In this document: positions 32,556 through 43,229 of the stretch, in pieces | How the letters are laid out: the number at the start of each line of letters is the position of its first letter | Numbering within the stretch: position 1 is the stretch's first letter | NCBI GenBank assembly: GCA_001189345.1 | Contig: LFKV01000010.1 | Coordinates: forward strand, 1 to 64,000 | Source of the DNA: Candidatus Paraburkholderia kirkii | GTDB taxonomy: Bacteria; Pseudomonadota; Gammaproteobacteria; Burkholderiales; Burkholderiaceae | Length of the DNA stretch: 64,000 nt | Reading direction: 5' to 3' | Program-made: the position numbers and the translations under genes | Notes under the pieces: generated by a model | Databases searched by the model: none | What the model was told of the DNA's origin: nothing | The model's input: only the letters and a program-made list of their open reading frames with translations

Positions 32556-33538
32556 CAAATTACCTTCTTGGAGAAGAGGTCGTGCATGTTCAGTGCGCCG
32601 ATCAGCGTCGCGTCGGCGTCGACGACCAGCATCTGATTGATGCGATGACGCTCCATCAGTTCCACGGCCTCGACCGCAAGATGGTCCGGGGCGATCGTGC
32701 GCGGGTTGTGCGTCATGACGTCGGCGATCTTCAGCGAGCGGAAATCGCCGTCGCGCTGCAGGATGCGGCGCAGGTCGCCGTCGGTGAAGATGCCGTGCAC
32801 ATGGCGATCGCCGTCGACGACCGCGGTCATGCCCATGCGCTTGTCGGTGATCTGGAAGAGCGCGTCCGAAACGGTTGCATCGAGCGATACGACGGGCACT
32901 TCGTCGCCCACGTGCATCACGTCGCGTACGTAAGTGAGTAGGCGCCGGCCGAGCGCGCCGCCCGGATGCGAGCGCGCGAAGTCGTCGGGGCCGAAACCGC
33001 GGGCGTCGAGCACGGCGACGGCGAGCGCGTCGCCGAGCGCCATCGCGGCGGTGGTGCTCGCCGTGGGCGCGAGATTCATCGGGCACGCTTCCTTTTCGAC
33101 GCGCGCGTTCAGGTGCATGTCCGCCAGTTGCGCGAGACTCGATTCGGGACGCCCGGTGATCGCAATCAGCTTTGCGCCGAGACGCTTGATGAGCGGCAGA
33201 ATAGCGACGAGCTCCTCGGTTTCGCCCGAGTTCGACAGCGCTATGAAGATGTCGTCGGCGGTGACCATGCCGAGGTCGCCGTGGCTGGCTTCGGCCGGAT
33301 GGACGAAGAAAGCGGGCGTGCCGGTGCTGGCGAGCGTCGCGGCGAACTTGCGCGCGACGTGTCCCGACTTGCCGATGCCCGATACGACCGCGCGCCCGCG
33401 GCAGCCCAGCAGGACTTCGACCGCACTGGTGAAATTGTCGTCGAGGAGTTCGGAGAGACCGCGAACGGCGTCGGCTTCGATCTGAATTACATTGCGAGCC
33501 AGCGCCAGTGCCCGGTCGCCATCGATTTTCGCTATCAT
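32555..33538 (-). CDS. kdsD: Arabinose-5-phosphate isomerase
   Basis: This 327-residue isomerase converts ribulose 5-phosphate to arabinose 5-phosphate, the first step of Kdo synthesis. The SIS domain has VVSGIGKSGHVARKFAATLA and FVHPAEASHGDLGMV. Two CBS domains form the C-terminal third (FTDGDLRRILQR, HRINQMLVVDADATLIG). It is the first gene of the minus-strand cluster and diverges from the antiporter gene at 33700. Confidence 0.95.
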   Translation of the reverse strand: MIAKIDGDRALALARNVIQIEADAVRGLSELLDDNFTSAVEVLLGCRGRAVVSGIGKSGHVARKFAATLASTGTPAFFVHPAEASHGDLGMVTADDIFIALSNSGETEELVAILPLIKRLGAKLIAITGRPESSLAQLADMHLNARVEKEACPMNLAPTASTTAAMALGDALAVAVLDARGFGPDDFARSHPGGALGRRLLTYVRDVMHVGDEVPVVSLDATVSDALFQITDKRMGMTAVVDGDRHVHGIFTDGDLRRILQRDGDFRSLKIADVMTHNPRTIAPDHLAVEAVELMERHRINQMLVVDADATLIGALNMHDLFSKKVI

Positions 33539-33699
33539 GCGCGGAGTATAGCAAAGGCGATTCCGCGCCGCGCCGCATGGTGCGTGGCGCGCCGGCGCCC
33601 ATCCGCCCCCGCGGGCCCTGTTTATCCGGGCTTTTCCACGACACCGCAGCGCATCGGAATACGCGCTTCGGTACGCTGCCGAACGAGGACGCCAGACGG

Positions 33700-35683
33700 A
33701 TGACTTCTCCGCTCGAAATGACGCTGTTGCTGCTGCTGTGCTCGGTGGCCGGCGTCGTGGTATTTCGGTATTTCAACCTACCGCCGATGCTCGGCTATCT
33801 GGCGGTGGGCATCATCGTGGGCCCGCACGCCGTGGGCATCGCGCCGGACTCGGACCGGGATCTCGCCGAGTTCGGCGTCGTCTTCCTGATGTTCTCCATC
33901 GGTCTCGAGTTTTCGCTCTTGAAGCTCCGTTCGATGCGGTGCATTGTGTTCGGTCTCGGCGCGAGCCAGGTCGGCGGGACCATCGCGCTGGCGATGATCT
34001 TCGGCTGGATCGCGAATTTCTGGATCAGTATGTCCTGGCAGGCGAGCTTCGCGCTCGGCGGCGCGCTTTCGATGTCGTCGACCGCGATCGTCAGCAAGCT
34101 GCTCGCGGAGCGGCTCGAGCTCGAATCCGCGCACGGCCGCAACATTTTCGGCGTGCTGCTGTTCCAGGATCTGGCCGTGGTGCCGCTGCTCATCATCATC
34201 GCGACGTTCGCCAACGGCAATTCGTCGCAGCTCGCGATGTGGCTCGGCATCGCGGCGGTGAAGATCGTCGTCGCGCTGACGGTGCTGCTCTTCATCGGCC
34301 AGAAATTCATGACGCGCTGGTTCGATCTCGTCGCGCGGCGGCGCTCGCAAGAGCTTGTTCATGCTGAACCTGCTGCTCGTCACGCTGGGCGCGGCGTTCA
34401 TCACCGACAAGTTCGGGCTGTCGCTCGCGCTCGGCGCGTTCATCGCGGGCATGCTGATCGCCGAGACGCCGTACCGGCATCAGGTGGAGGAGGACATCAA
34501 GCCGTTTCGGAACGTGCTGCTCGGATTGTTCTTCGTGACGACCGGCATGCTGCTCAATCCGCGCGTGATCTGGGAGCATCCGTTTCTTGTGCTCGGCTGC
34601 TTCGTCGTGCCGATTCTGCTCAAGGCGGTCATGGTCACCGCCCTGGCGCGCGCGTTCGGCGCGCCGCAGGGCGTCGCGATGCGCACGGGTCTCGGGCTCG
34701 CGCAGGCGGGCGAGTTCGGCTTCGTGCTGCTGAACCTGATCCTGGATTCGCATCTCGTCGATTCGACCATTCTGCAGGCGATCCTCGCCGCGATGCTGCT
34801 CTCGATGCTTGCCGCGCCGTTCATCATCCAGAATGCCAACCGCATCGTGCTGCGCCTGTCGTCGACGGAATGGATGCTGCAATCGCTGCAAATGACGAAG
34901 ATCGCAACGCAAAGCCTGAAGCAGAGCGGCCACGTAATCATCTGCGGCTACGGTCGCGCCGGACAGAACCTCGCGCGCATGCTGGAACAGGAAGGCATTT
35001 CCTACGTCGCGCTCGACCTGGACCCGGACCGCGTGGCGGCGGCCGCGGCGGCGGGCGAGTCGGTCGTGTTCGGCGACGCCGGACGGCGCGAATCGCTGCT
35101 CGCGGCGGGCCTGCATCGTGCGGCGGCGGTCGCCATCACCTACGCCAACACGCCTTCCGCGCTGCGCGTGTTGCACAACATCCACGAGCTCGCGCCGACC
35201 TTGCCCGTGATCGTGCGCGCCGTCGATGACGCCGATCTCGAAAAGCTCACCGCCGCCGGCGCGACGGAAGTGATTCCCGAGATCGTCGAGGGCAGCCTGA
35301 TGCTCGCATCGCACACGCTCGTGCTGATGGGCGTGCCGATGCGCCGCGTCGTGCGGCGCGTCGAGGAAATGCGCGACGCGCGCTACAGCCTGCTGCGCGG
35401 CTACTTCCACGCCGCCGCCGCCGACGACGATGGCCACGAGCAAGTGCGGCTACAATCCGTACCGATCGACGCGAATTCGGACGCGGTCGGGCATTCGCTC
35501 GACGATCTCGGACTCGTCGGCAATGGTGTCGAGGTGACCGCGATCCGGCGCCACGGCATCCGGGGCGTCGAACCCGACCCCGAAACCAAGCTGCGCGCGA
35601 ACGACATCGTCGTGCTGCGCGGCCTGCCCGAAGCGCTCGCGCAAGCCGAGGAGCGGCTCTCGCGCCATCGCCGGGCGGCGTAA
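33700..35683 (+). pseudogene. kefB: Kef-type (CPA2) cation:proton antiporter with TrkA domains, one frameshift
   Basis: The membrane part starts MTSPLEMTLLLLLCSVAGVV and has FLPPM-like NLPPMLGYLAVGIIVGPHAVG, FMLFSIGLEFSLLKL-type and FALGGALSMSSTAIVSKLL segments. Near 34352 one extra base after RSQEL breaks the frame. From 34355 the second frame reads FMLNLLLVTLGAAFITDKFG through the last helices, an NAD-binding TrkA-N domain (VIICGYGRAGQNLARMLEQ) and a TrkA-C domain. Repaired length is about 660 residues. In the family it effluxes potassium in exchange for protons. A single-base event could be a sequencing error or a recent mutation. Confidence 0.85.
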
Positions 35684-35739
35684 TCTCTCCTTTTGTCATA
35701 TGGCGGGCGCGGCCTCACAGCGCGGATTCCGGAGAAGTC

Positions 35740-36306
35740 ATGTCCATTTCTCTTTCGAACGCCCAGCTCGACGCCGCGCGTTTCATCAAGGAGCGCGTGC
35801 GCACGGTCGACAACTGGCCGCAGGTCGGCGTGCAGTTCCGCGACATCACGCCCGTCCTGCAGGACCGCCGCGCGCTGCGCACGCTGATCGACCTGTTCGT
35901 GCAGCGCTATATCGACGAGCACGTCGATGTGATCGCCGGCATGGACGCGCGCGGCTTCATCATCGGGCCGATTCTCGCGTACGAGCTGAGCCTCGGCTTC
36001 GTGCCGATCCGCAAGCAAGGAAAGTTGCCGTACAGGACGCTCTCGCAGTCGTACGAGCTGGAATACGGCAACGCGACCGTCGAGATTCACGAGGATGCTT
36101 GCAAGCCGGGCGACCGCGTGGTGATCGTCGACGATCTGGTCGCCACCGGCGGCACGATGATGGCGGGCAAGATCCTGCTGGAGCGGCTCGGCGCCGAAGT
36201 GGTCGAGGCGGCGGCGATCATCGATCTGCCGGATCTGGGCGGCTCGAAGCTGCTGCGCGATAACGACGTGCCGCTTTATACCGTCTGCGAATTCGGCGGG
36301 CACTGA
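35740..36306 (+). CDS. apt: Adenine phosphoribosyltransferase
   Basis: This 188-residue purine-salvage enzyme makes AMP from adenine and PRPP. It shows [40 protein letters not shown], and the PRPP loop [18 protein letters not shown]. It is intact, and one base separates it from the next gene. Confidence 0.95.
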   Translation: MSISLSNAQLDAARFIKERVRTVDNWPQVGVQFRDITPVLQDRRALRTLIDLFVQRYIDEHVDVIAGMDARGFIIGPILAYELSLGFVPIRKQGKLPYRTLSQSYELEYGNATVEIHEDACKPGDRVVIVDDLVATGGTMMAGKILLERLGAEVVEAAAIIDLPDLGGSKLLRDNDVPLYTVCEFGGH

Positions 36307-36307
36307 C

Positions 36308-36916
36308 ATGCTGAACTTCCTGCTCTTTCTGGCTGCCTCCGTCGCGATTACCGTCGCGCCGGGGCCCGACAACCTGCAAGTGCTCGCGCGCGGCATCTCG
36401 CAGGGACGGCTCGCGGGCGTTGTCGCGGCGCTCGGCTTCGCGTGCGGCGTGATCTTCCATACGATCCTCGCCGCGCTCGGCGTCGCGGCGCTGCTGCGCT
36501 CGTCGCCCATGGCGTTTCAGGCCGTGAAGCTCGCGGGCGCGGCGTATCTCGTGTGGATCGGCATCAAGGCGCTCAGGAGCCACGGGCTCGAGACCGCGCA
36601 CGAACGCCCGAGCCAGCCGCTTTCGACCGTGTTCCGTCAGAGCGTGATCGGCAACATGCTGAACCCGAAAGTCACGCTGTTCTTCATCGTGTTCCTGCCG
36701 CAGTTCGTCGATCTGCACGGCGCGCAAAGCGTGATGCTGCAGATGTTCAAGCTGGGCGGCGTGTTCATGCTGCAGACGGTCGTCGTGTTTTCGCTGTTCG
36801 GCCGCCAGGATCATCGGCGTATGGCTGAAGCGCCGTCCGCGCGTCGGCGTGTGGCTCGACCGGCTCGCGGGCGTGACCTTCATCGCGCTGGGATTCGCGT
36901 CGCGCTGCGCGACTGA
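36308..36916 (+). pseudogene. RhtB/LysE-family amino-acid exporter, frameshifted near the C-terminus
   Basis: The first 165 residues are a normal RhtB/LysE family protein: FLLFLAASVAITVAPGPDNL with the APGPD motif, GFACGVIFHTILAALGVAAL, and IGNMLNPKVTLFFIVFLPQF. After VVVFSLFG near 36800 the frame shifts; the continuation ARIIGVWLKRRPRVGVWLDR and the final RVALRD before TGA 36914-36916 require another small shift near 36893. Only the last one or two helices are affected. In the family it exports amino acids such as homoserine or threonine. Confidence 0.8.
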
Positions 36917-36972
36917 GCCCGCCGACGAGCGGCCGCGCGCTACAGTTTCCGGCCCAGCCTGCCGGAGCCCTC

Positions 36973-37818
36973 ATGACCCTGCCCGCGATCGTTGCCGCCC
37001 GCCGCTTCGATGCCGCCGTGCACGCGCCGTTCTTCATCGGCGACGAGCGCGTCGGCTGGATCCGCCATTCCGACGTGGACGCGCTGCGGCGCTGGCCGGA
37101 CGTGTTCGGGATCGACGCAGCATCGGTTCGGCTGCATGCGTCGCTCGCCGATGCGAACGCCCGCAGCGCCGCGCTCGGCGCGGTCATCGGCGCGCTGTAC
37201 GCCGAGGGCAGAATTCCCGGCTGGCGCGGCGAAACCTACGCGATCCGCAACGACTTCGACGCCGCGCCGCTCGCCTTCATCGAGCGTGCGGCGTCGCGCT
37301 TCTTCGGCACGATGACCTACGCGGTGCATCTGAACGGCATCGTAAAATACGCGGACAAGGCGCCGCACTTGTGGATCGCGCGCCGCAGCGACACCAAGGC
37401 GACGGATCCCGGCATGCTCGACAACGTCGTGGCGGGCGGCATCGGCTGGGGCTTCGAGATCATGCCGACGCTCGTGAAGGAGTGCTGGGAGGAAGCCGGA
37501 ATGAGCGCCGAACTCGCCCGGACCGCCGAGCGCGGCCGCACTTTCCATGTGCTGCAATCCTTGCCTGAAGGCACGCAGGCCGAGCAGATCTTCGTCTACG
37601 ATGTATCCCTGCCGCCCGATTTCGCCCCGCGCAATCAGGATGGCGAAGTCGGCGAGCACCGGCTCGCGCGCATCGAGGAAGTCGCGCGCTGGATCGAGGA
37701 GGGCAGGTTCACCGTCGACACCAGCCTCGCGACGCTCGACTGCATGCTGCGCCGTCAGTGGATCGACGAGGACGCGTGCGAGGGCATCGCCGCGCTCTAC
37801 GAATCGCCGCAACTCTGA
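36973..37818 (+). CDS. Nudix hydrolase with DUF4743-type N-terminal domain
   Basis: This intact 281-residue protein has an N-terminal DUF4743-like domain (about 1-110) and a Nudix domain. The Nudix box at 155-177 (GGIGWGFEIMPTLVKECWEE, then AGM) has K in place of the usual R before ECWEEAG. This is the organisation of thiamin-diphosphate phosphatase-like/TNR3-type Nudix proteins. The substrate cannot be fixed from sequence. It lies upstream of purU by 28 bases. Confidence 0.85.
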   Translation: MTLPAIVAARRFDAAVHAPFFIGDERVGWIRHSDVDALRRWPDVFGIDAASVRLHASLADANARSAALGAVIGALYAEGRIPGWRGETYAIRNDFDAAPLAFIERAASRFFGTMTYAVHLNGIVKYADKAPHLWIARRSDTKATDPGMLDNVVAGGIGWGFEIMPTLVKECWEEAGMSAELARTAERGRTFHVLQSLPEGTQAEQIFVYDVSLPPDFAPRNQDGEVGEHRLARIEEVARWIEEGRFTVDTSLATLDCMLRRQWIDEDACEGIAALYESPQL

Positions 37819-37846
37819 ATCTCAAAGAATCGAACGAGGAAAGGTC

Positions 37847-38716
37847 ATGTCGACCGAACATAGCTTTTACCTGAAGTTATCGTGCCCGGACCGTCCGGGA
37901 ATCGTCCATGCTGTGTCCGGTTTCCTGTTCAACCTCGGCGCCAATATCCTCGACTCTGCGCAGTTCGGCGACAGCCGCACCGGCGAGTTCTTCATGCGCG
38001 TGCATTTCCAGCAGGTCGGCGGCGATCCGGGTCTCGACGCGCTGCGCAAGTCGTTTGCCGGACTGGCCGACGAATTCGGCATGCGCTGGGAGCTGCACGA
38101 CGCATCGGTGAAGCCGCGCGTCGTCATCATGGTGTCGAAGATCGGTCACTGCCTGAACGACCTGCTGTTCCGCTATCGCACTGGCCAGTTGCAGATCGAG
38201 ATTCCGGCGATCATCTCGAATCACAAGGATTTCTATCAGCTCGCCGCGAGCTACGACATTCCGTTCCATCATCTGCCCCTGCACAAGGCCACGCCCGAAG
38301 CGAAGGCCGCGCAGGAAGCGCGCGTGCTGGAAATCGTCGATCAGCACGACACTGATCTCGTTGTACTCGCGCGCTACATGCAGATCCTGTCGGCGGACCT
38401 GTGCGACAAGCTCGCCGGCCGCGCCATCAACATTCATCACTCGTTCCTGCCGAGCTTCAAGGGCGCGAAGCCGTACTATCAGGCGTTCGACCGCGGCGTG
38501 AAGCTGATCGGCGCGACCGTGCACTACGTGACCTCGGATCTGGACGAAGGCCCGATCATCGAGCAGGAAGTGGAGCGCGTCGATCACAACATGACGCCGG
38601 AGCAGCTCACGGCGATCGGCCGCGACGTCGAATGCGTGACGCTCGCGCGCGCGGTGAAGTGGCATGCGGAGCATCGCATTCTGCTGAACGGACACAAGAC
38701 CGTCGTGTTCCGCTGA
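37847..38716 (+). CDS. purU: Formyltetrahydrofolate deformylase
   Basis: This 289-residue enzyme hydrolyses 10-formyl-THF to formate and THF, supplying formate for purine synthesis and balancing the folate pool. An N-terminal ACT domain (LSCPDRPGIVHAVSGFLFNL) is followed by a formyltransferase fold. The active-site region is INIHHSFLPSFKGAKPYYQA, and VTSDLDEGPIIEQEVERVDH is present. ATG 37847 has GAGGAAAGG upstream. A terminator follows. Confidence 0.95.
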   Translation: MSTEHSFYLKLSCPDRPGIVHAVSGFLFNLGANILDSAQFGDSRTGEFFMRVHFQQVGGDPGLDALRKSFAGLADEFGMRWELHDASVKPRVVIMVSKIGHCLNDLLFRYRTGQLQIEIPAIISNHKDFYQLAASYDIPFHHLPLHKATPEAKAAQEARVLEIVDQHDTDLVVLARYMQILSADLCDKLAGRAINIHHSFLPSFKGAKPYYQAFDRGVKLIGATVHYVTSDLDEGPIIEQEVERVDHNMTPEQLTAIGRDVECVTLARAVKWHAEHRILLNGHKTVVFR

Positions 38717-38730
38717 GCCTCGCCTGAAAC

Positions 38731-38770
38731 GAAAAAGCCCGCCGGATCCGTTCGACCGGCGGGCTTTTTC
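38731..38770. terminator. Bidirectional terminator between purU and the AI-2E permease gene
   Basis: Stem GCCCGCCGG (38737-38745) pairs with CCGGCGGGC (38756-38764), flanked by A5 on the left and T5 on the right. It serves the two convergent genes. Confidence 0.88.
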
Positions 38771-38785
38771 ATGCCTGAGGGATGC

Positions 38786-39907
38786 TCAAACGAGCCGCAA
38801 GTAGATCAGCTCGCGCTTGATATACGCATAGAAAATCGGTGCGGCGATCACGCCCGGAATGCCGAAGGCGGCTTCCATCGCGAGCATCGCGAGGAGCAGT
38901 TCCCACGCGCGCGCCTCGATCTGCCCGCCGATGATGCGCGCGTTCAGGAAGTACTCGAGCTTGTGAATGAGGATCAGGAACGCGAGCGATGCGACCGCCG
39001 TGCCGAACGACACCGACAGCGATATTCCGACGATGATCGTGTTGGAGATCAGATTGCCGATCACCGGCAACAGGCCGACGATGAACGTGACCAGCACCAG
39101 CGTTTTCGAGAGCGGCAGCTTCTCGTGGAAGATCGGCAGCGCGACGAGCAGATAAAGCGCAGTGAAGACGGCGTTGATCGCCGAAATCTTGATCTGCGCG
39201 AACATGATGCGGCGGAACGCGTCCGAGAAGCGCGACACGCGCGCGACGAGCGCCATGGACAGCGGCAGGCGGTGATGCGACTGCTTCGGCGCGCTGACGG
39301 CGATGATCGCGCCGACGATCATGCCGATGACGATATGCCCGAAGCCGCGCGCCATTTCCTTGCCGCCTTGCTGGAGCATCTCGGCGTGCTTGTGCATGAG
39401 TTCGGTGGCCTTGTCCTTCATCTGGCCGGCGTCGACCGGGAGGTAATTCGCGATCCAGTCCGGCACGCGCAGGCGCGCGCTCGACGTGATGCCCATCAGC
39501 TGATCCAGCAGCTTTTGCAGGCTCGGCACGTCATGCTCGAAATGCTCGACCGTGGCGATGGTCGCGCCCGTGAGCCCGCCGACGATGATCGCGGAAATCA
39601 GCCCGACCGAAATCAGCCGCGCGCCCTTGCTCACCACGTGGCGCTCGATGACCGGCGAAATCATGTGCACGAGCTGGAACACGAGCATGCCGGCGAGCAG
39701 GCCGCCCAGCAGCTTAAGCGTGAGCACGAGGTACATCGCCACGAAGGCCAGGATATAGCTGCCGATCTCCACCGCGGAGAGCTTCGGCAAGCTCATGTCG
39801 CTGGTCAGCCTGACGTGGCGAGTGGGCAGATCCCGTACCTGCCCCTCCTCGTTGGCCGCTTCGTTGCGCTTCGGCACGACTGCGTTCCTTTTCCCTGCTG
39901 CATACAA
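38786..39907 (-). CDS. AI-2E/PerM family permease
   Basis: This protein of up to 373 residues is intact. If it starts at MSLPKLSAVEIG (39796) it is 336 residues. It has hydrophobic helices near the N-terminus (YILAFVAMYLVLTLKLLGGL and LISVGLISAIIVGGLTGATI) and a cluster at the C-terminal end. The conserved AI-2E/PerM segments include LVTFIVGLLPVIGNLISNTI and AAFGIPGVIAAPIFYAYIKR. The family is defined by the E. coli AI-2 exporter TqsA and by PerM; the substrate here is unknown. Confidence 0.85.
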   Translation of the reverse strand: MYAAGKRNAVVPKRNEAANEEGQVRDLPTRHVRLTSDMSLPKLSAVEIGSYILAFVAMYLVLTLKLLGGLLAGMLVFQLVHMISPVIERHVVSKGARLISVGLISAIIVGGLTGATIATVEHFEHDVPSLQKLLDQLMGITSSARLRVPDWIANYLPVDAGQMKDKATELMHKHAEMLQQGGKEMARGFGHIVIGMIVGAIIAVSAPKQSHHRLPLSMALVARVSRFSDAFRRIMFAQIKISAINAVFTALYLLVALPIFHEKLPLSKTLVLVTFIVGLLPVIGNLISNTIIVGISLSVSFGTAVASLAFLILIHKLEYFLNARIIGGQIEARAWELLLAMLAMEAAFGIPGVIAAPIFYAYIKRELIYLRLV

Positions 39908-39998
39908 CTGTTACCCGCGCCGCGGTGCGGACGGCTGATTCGACGGCCCGGCTCGTCACGCCGGCGCGGCCCGGGACGCCGTGGCCCCGGGGCGGAGC

Positions 39999-42872
39999 TC
40001 ACGCCGCCGACTTGGGTCGTTGCAGCAAGGGCACCAGATACCTGCCGGTGAAACTCGCCTTCGATTTCGCGACCTGCTCCGGCGTCCCCTGGGCGATGAT
40101 CTGCCCGCCGCCTGCGCCGCCTTCCGGGCCGAGATCGATCAGCCAGTCGGCGGTTTTGATCACGTCGAGATTATGCTCGATGATGACGACCGTGTTGCCC
40201 TGATCTCGCAGCCGATGGATCACTTCGAGCAGCAGCGCGATGTCATGGAAGTGCAATCCGGTCGTCGGTTCGTCGAGGATATACAGCGTCCGACCGGTAT
40301 CGCGCTTGCTCAGTTCCAGCGAAAGCTTGACGCGCTGGGCTTCGCCGCCCGACAGCGTCGTGGCCGACTGGCCGAGCCGGATGTAGCCCAGACCGACGTC
40401 GAGCAGCGTCTTCAGCTTGCGCGCGACCACCGGCACCGCCTTGAAGAACTCGTGCGCGGATTCCACGGTCAGGTCGAGCACTTCGCTGATGTTCTTGCCC
40501 TTGTACTGGATTTCGAGCGTTTCGCGGTTGTAGCGCTTGCCGTGGCACACGTCGCAGGGCACGTATACGTCCGGCAGGAAGTGCATTTCCACTTTCAGCA
40601 CGCCGTCGCCCTGGCAGGCCTCGCAGCGTCCGCCCTTCACGTTGAACGAGAAGCGGCCGGGATCGTAGCCACGCTCCTTCGCCGCCGGCACGCCCGCGAA
40701 CAGCTCGCGGATCGGCGTGAAGAGGCCCGTGTAGGTGGCCGGGTTCGAGCGCGGCGTGCGGCCGATCGGCGACTGGTCGACGGCGATCACCTTGTCGAAG
40801 TGCTCGAGACCTTCGATCGACTCGTAGGGCGCGGGCTCCATCGCGGAACCATAGAGATGCTGGGCGACGGCGTGTTGGAGCGTGTCGTTGATGAGCGTCG
40901 ACTTGCCCGAGCCGGAAACGCCGGTCACGCAGGTCAAGAGTCCGACAGGCAGATCCAGCGTCACGCGCTTCAGATTGTTGCCGTGCGCCTCGACGATGCG
41001 CAGCCTGCGCTCGTCCGGCGGGGTGCGCTCGGCCGCATAGCTGATCGTTCGCTTGCCGGACAGATACTGGCCGGTGATCGAGTTCGCGTCCTGCTGCACC
41101 TGGAGCGGCGTGCCCTGCGCGACGACCACGCCGCCGTGCTCGCCTGCGCCCGGCCCCATGTCGACGACGTAATCCGCCATGCGGATCATGTCCTCGTCGT
41201 GCTCGACGACGATCACCGAGTTGCCGATATCGCGCAGATGCTTGAGTGTGTTGATGAGCCGGTCGTTGTCGCGCTGATGCAGGCCGATCGACGGTTCGTC
41301 GAGCACGTACATCACGCCGGTGAGCCCGGAGCCGATCTGCGACGCGAGCCGGATGCGCTGCGCCTCGCCGCCGGAAAGCGTCTCCGCGCTGCGCTCGAGC
41401 GACAGGTAGTCCAGTCCGACGTTATTCAGGAAGGAGAGCCGCGCGACGATTTCCTTGATGACCTTGTCCGCGATCTCGCCCTTCGCGCTTTCCAGACGCA
41501 GCGTCTGAAAATAGCCGAGCGCGTCCCGCAGTGGCCAGCCGCTGATTTCGTAGATGCCGCGCGCGTCGTCGCCGGAACCGACCTTCACGAAGCGCGCCTC
41601 GCGCCGCAGGCGCGTGCCTTCGCAGGCCGGGCAGGGCTGATTGTTCTGGTACTTGGCGAGCTCCTCGCGCACGGCGGCCGAATTCGTCTCGCGGTAGCGC
41701 CGTTCCAGGTTCGGGATGATGCCCTCGAACGCATGCTCGCGCACCGAGGCGCGGCCGCGCTCGTTGATGTACGAGAACGGAATGGCCTGCTTGCCCGAGC
41801 CGTACAGCAGGATCTTGCGCACCTTTTCGGGCAGCTCCTCGAACGGTTCGTCGATGTCGAATTCGTAGAACGCCGCGAGGCTCTGCAGCATCTGGAAATA
41901 GAACTGGTTGCGCCGGTCCCAGCCCTTCACCGCGCCCGCCGCCAGCGACAGCGACGGATGCGCGGCCACGCGCTTCGGATCGAAGAAGGTGATCTGGCCG
42001 AGGCCGTCGCACTCGGGACACGCGCCCATCGGGTTGTTGAACGAGAAGAGGCGCGGCTCGAGCTCCGGCAGCGAATACGAGCAGATCGGGCACGCGAACT
42101 TCGAGCTGAAGAGCTTTTCGCGGTCGGTGTCTATTTCGAGCGCGATCGCCCGGCCGTCGGCGAGCCGCAGCGCGGTTTCGAACGATTCCGCGAGACGCTG
42201 CTTCATGTCCGGCCGCACCTTGAGCCGGTCGATCACGACGTCGATCGTGTGCTTGTCGGTTTTCTTGAGCTTGGGCAGCGAATCGACTTCGTAGATTTTC
42301 GCGATGCCTTCGTTCGCCGTGCCGCCGCCCGAGCGGATGCGAAAGCGGATGAAGCCCTGCGCCTGCATTTCCTCGAACAATTCGACGTGCTCGCCCTTGC
42401 GAGCGGCCACGACCGGCGCGAGGATCATTAGTTTGGTTTCCTCGGGCAGCGCGAGCGCGGCGTCGACCATTTGCGAGACGCTTTGCGCCTCGAGCGGAAT
42501 CAGGTGGTCCGGGCAATACGGCGTGCCGACACGCGCGTACAGAAGACGCAGATAGTCGTGGATTTCCGTGACCGTGCCGACGGTCGAGCGGGGATTGTGT
42601 GAAGTCGCCTTCTGTTCGATGGAAATGGCGGGCGACAAGCCTTCGATCAGATCGACGTCGGGCTTTTCCATCAGCTGCAAAAATTGTCGCGCGTACGCCG
42701 AGAGGCTTTCCACGTAGCGCCGCTGACCCTCCGCGTAAAGCGTGTCGAACGCGAGCGAGGACTTGCCTGATCCGGACAGCCCGGTGATCACGATCAGCTT
42801 GTGGCGCGGCAAGTCGAGACTGACGTTCTTCAGATTGTGGGTGCGAGCTCCACGAATGCGAATTTCTTCCAC
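39999..42872 (-). CDS. uvrA: Excinuclease ABC subunit A
   Basis: This 957-residue DNA-damage sensor of nucleotide excision repair is intact. It has two ABC ATPase modules: Walker A GLSGSGKS near 31 and GVSGSGKS near 640. There are zinc-finger cysteines ([21 protein letters not shown]; later CEACQGDG and CDVCHGKRY), the insertion domain, and two LSGGEAQR signatures. The start is GTG 42872 ([15 protein letters not shown] follows); no ATG is in place. A 16-C tract on the coding strand (42884-42899) lies 11 bases upstream of the GTG, just before a weak GGAAC ribosome-binding candidate. Confidence 0.95.
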   Translation of the reverse strand: MEEIRIRGARTHNLKNVSLDLPRHKLIVITGLSGSGKSSLAFDTLYAEGQRRYVESLSAYARQFLQLMEKPDVDLIEGLSPAISIEQKATSHNPRSTVGTVTEIHDYLRLLYARVGTPYCPDHLIPLEAQSVSQMVDAALALPEETKLMILAPVVAARKGEHVELFEEMQAQGFIRFRIRSGGGTANEGIAKIYEVDSLPKLKKTDKHTIDVVIDRLKVRPDMKQRLAESFETALRLADGRAIALEIDTDREKLFSSKFACPICSYSLPELEPRLFSFNNPMGACPECDGLGQITFFDPKRVAAHPSLSLAAGAVKGWDRRNQFYFQMLQSLAAFYEFDIDEPFEELPEKVRKILLYGSGKQAIPFSYINERGRASVREHAFEGIIPNLERRYRETNSAAVREELAKYQNNQPCPACEGTRLRREARFVKVGSGDDARGIYEISGWPLRDALGYFQTLRLESAKGEIADKVIKEIVARLSFLNNVGLDYLSLERSAETLSGGEAQRIRLASQIGSGLTGVMYVLDEPSIGLHQRDNDRLINTLKHLRDIGNSVIVVEHDEDMIRMADYVVDMGPGAGEHGGVVVAQGTPLQVQQDANSITGQYLSGKRTISYAAERTPPDERRLRIVEAHGNNLKRVTLDLPVGLLTCVTGVSGSGKSTLINDTLQHAVAQHLYGSAMEPAPYESIEGLEHFDKVIAVDQSPIGRTPRSNPATYTGLFTPIRELFAGVPAAKERGYDPGRFSFNVKGGRCEACQGDGVLKVEMHFLPDVYVPCDVCHGKRYNRETLEIQYKGKNISEVLDLTVESAHEFFKAVPVVARKLKTLLDVGLGYIRLGQSATTLSGGEAQRVKLSLELSKRDTGRTLYILDEPTTGLHFHDIALLLEVIHRLRDQGNTVVIIEHNLDVIKTADWLIDLGPEGGAGGGQIIAQGTPEQVAKSKASFTGRYLVPLLQRPKSAA

Positions 42873-42883
42873 GAGTGTGTTCC

Positions 42884-42899
42884 GGGGGGGGGGGGGGGG
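42884..42899. repeat. 16-nt G/C homopolymer at the uvrA start
   Basis: Sixteen consecutive G on the plus strand, C on the uvrA strand. It sits 12-27 bases upstream of the uvrA start codon, within the leader between uvrA and the divergent MFS gene. Such tracts change length easily by slipped-strand mispairing, and they are also prone to sequencing error. Confidence 0.9.
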
Positions 42900-43229
42900 T
42901 TCTTCGAGCGTTCTCGACAGCCATTCCAGCTTTTCCCGACCGGGCCGCGCGGGCGGCGCCGGGCGGAAAGGGAGAGGGCCAAACCTGTTATTATAACGAC
43001 TTTTGAAGGGTGCGGCGCCGGGGCGACCAGGGCCGGATGCACCGACCGGCCGGCGCGGGGACTTGCCGGCCATGTGCGTGGCGGGCGCGGCCGGCAAGCG
43101 AATAAAATGCGGCGCCCTCGAGGCAATGCGTCCCATATAGTGAGTGCCGTTTCGAGCAAGAACAAGCGGCCGCGCCTGGCTGCGCCGCAGGCCAGGCCAA
43201 ACGCGACCCTCATTCATTTCCCGTTTCTG

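Noticed and set aside
39981..42431. Plus-strand open frame of over 800 codons opposite uvrA
   Set aside because: Antisense shadow of uvrA with no domain and biased Arg/Val/Ala composition.
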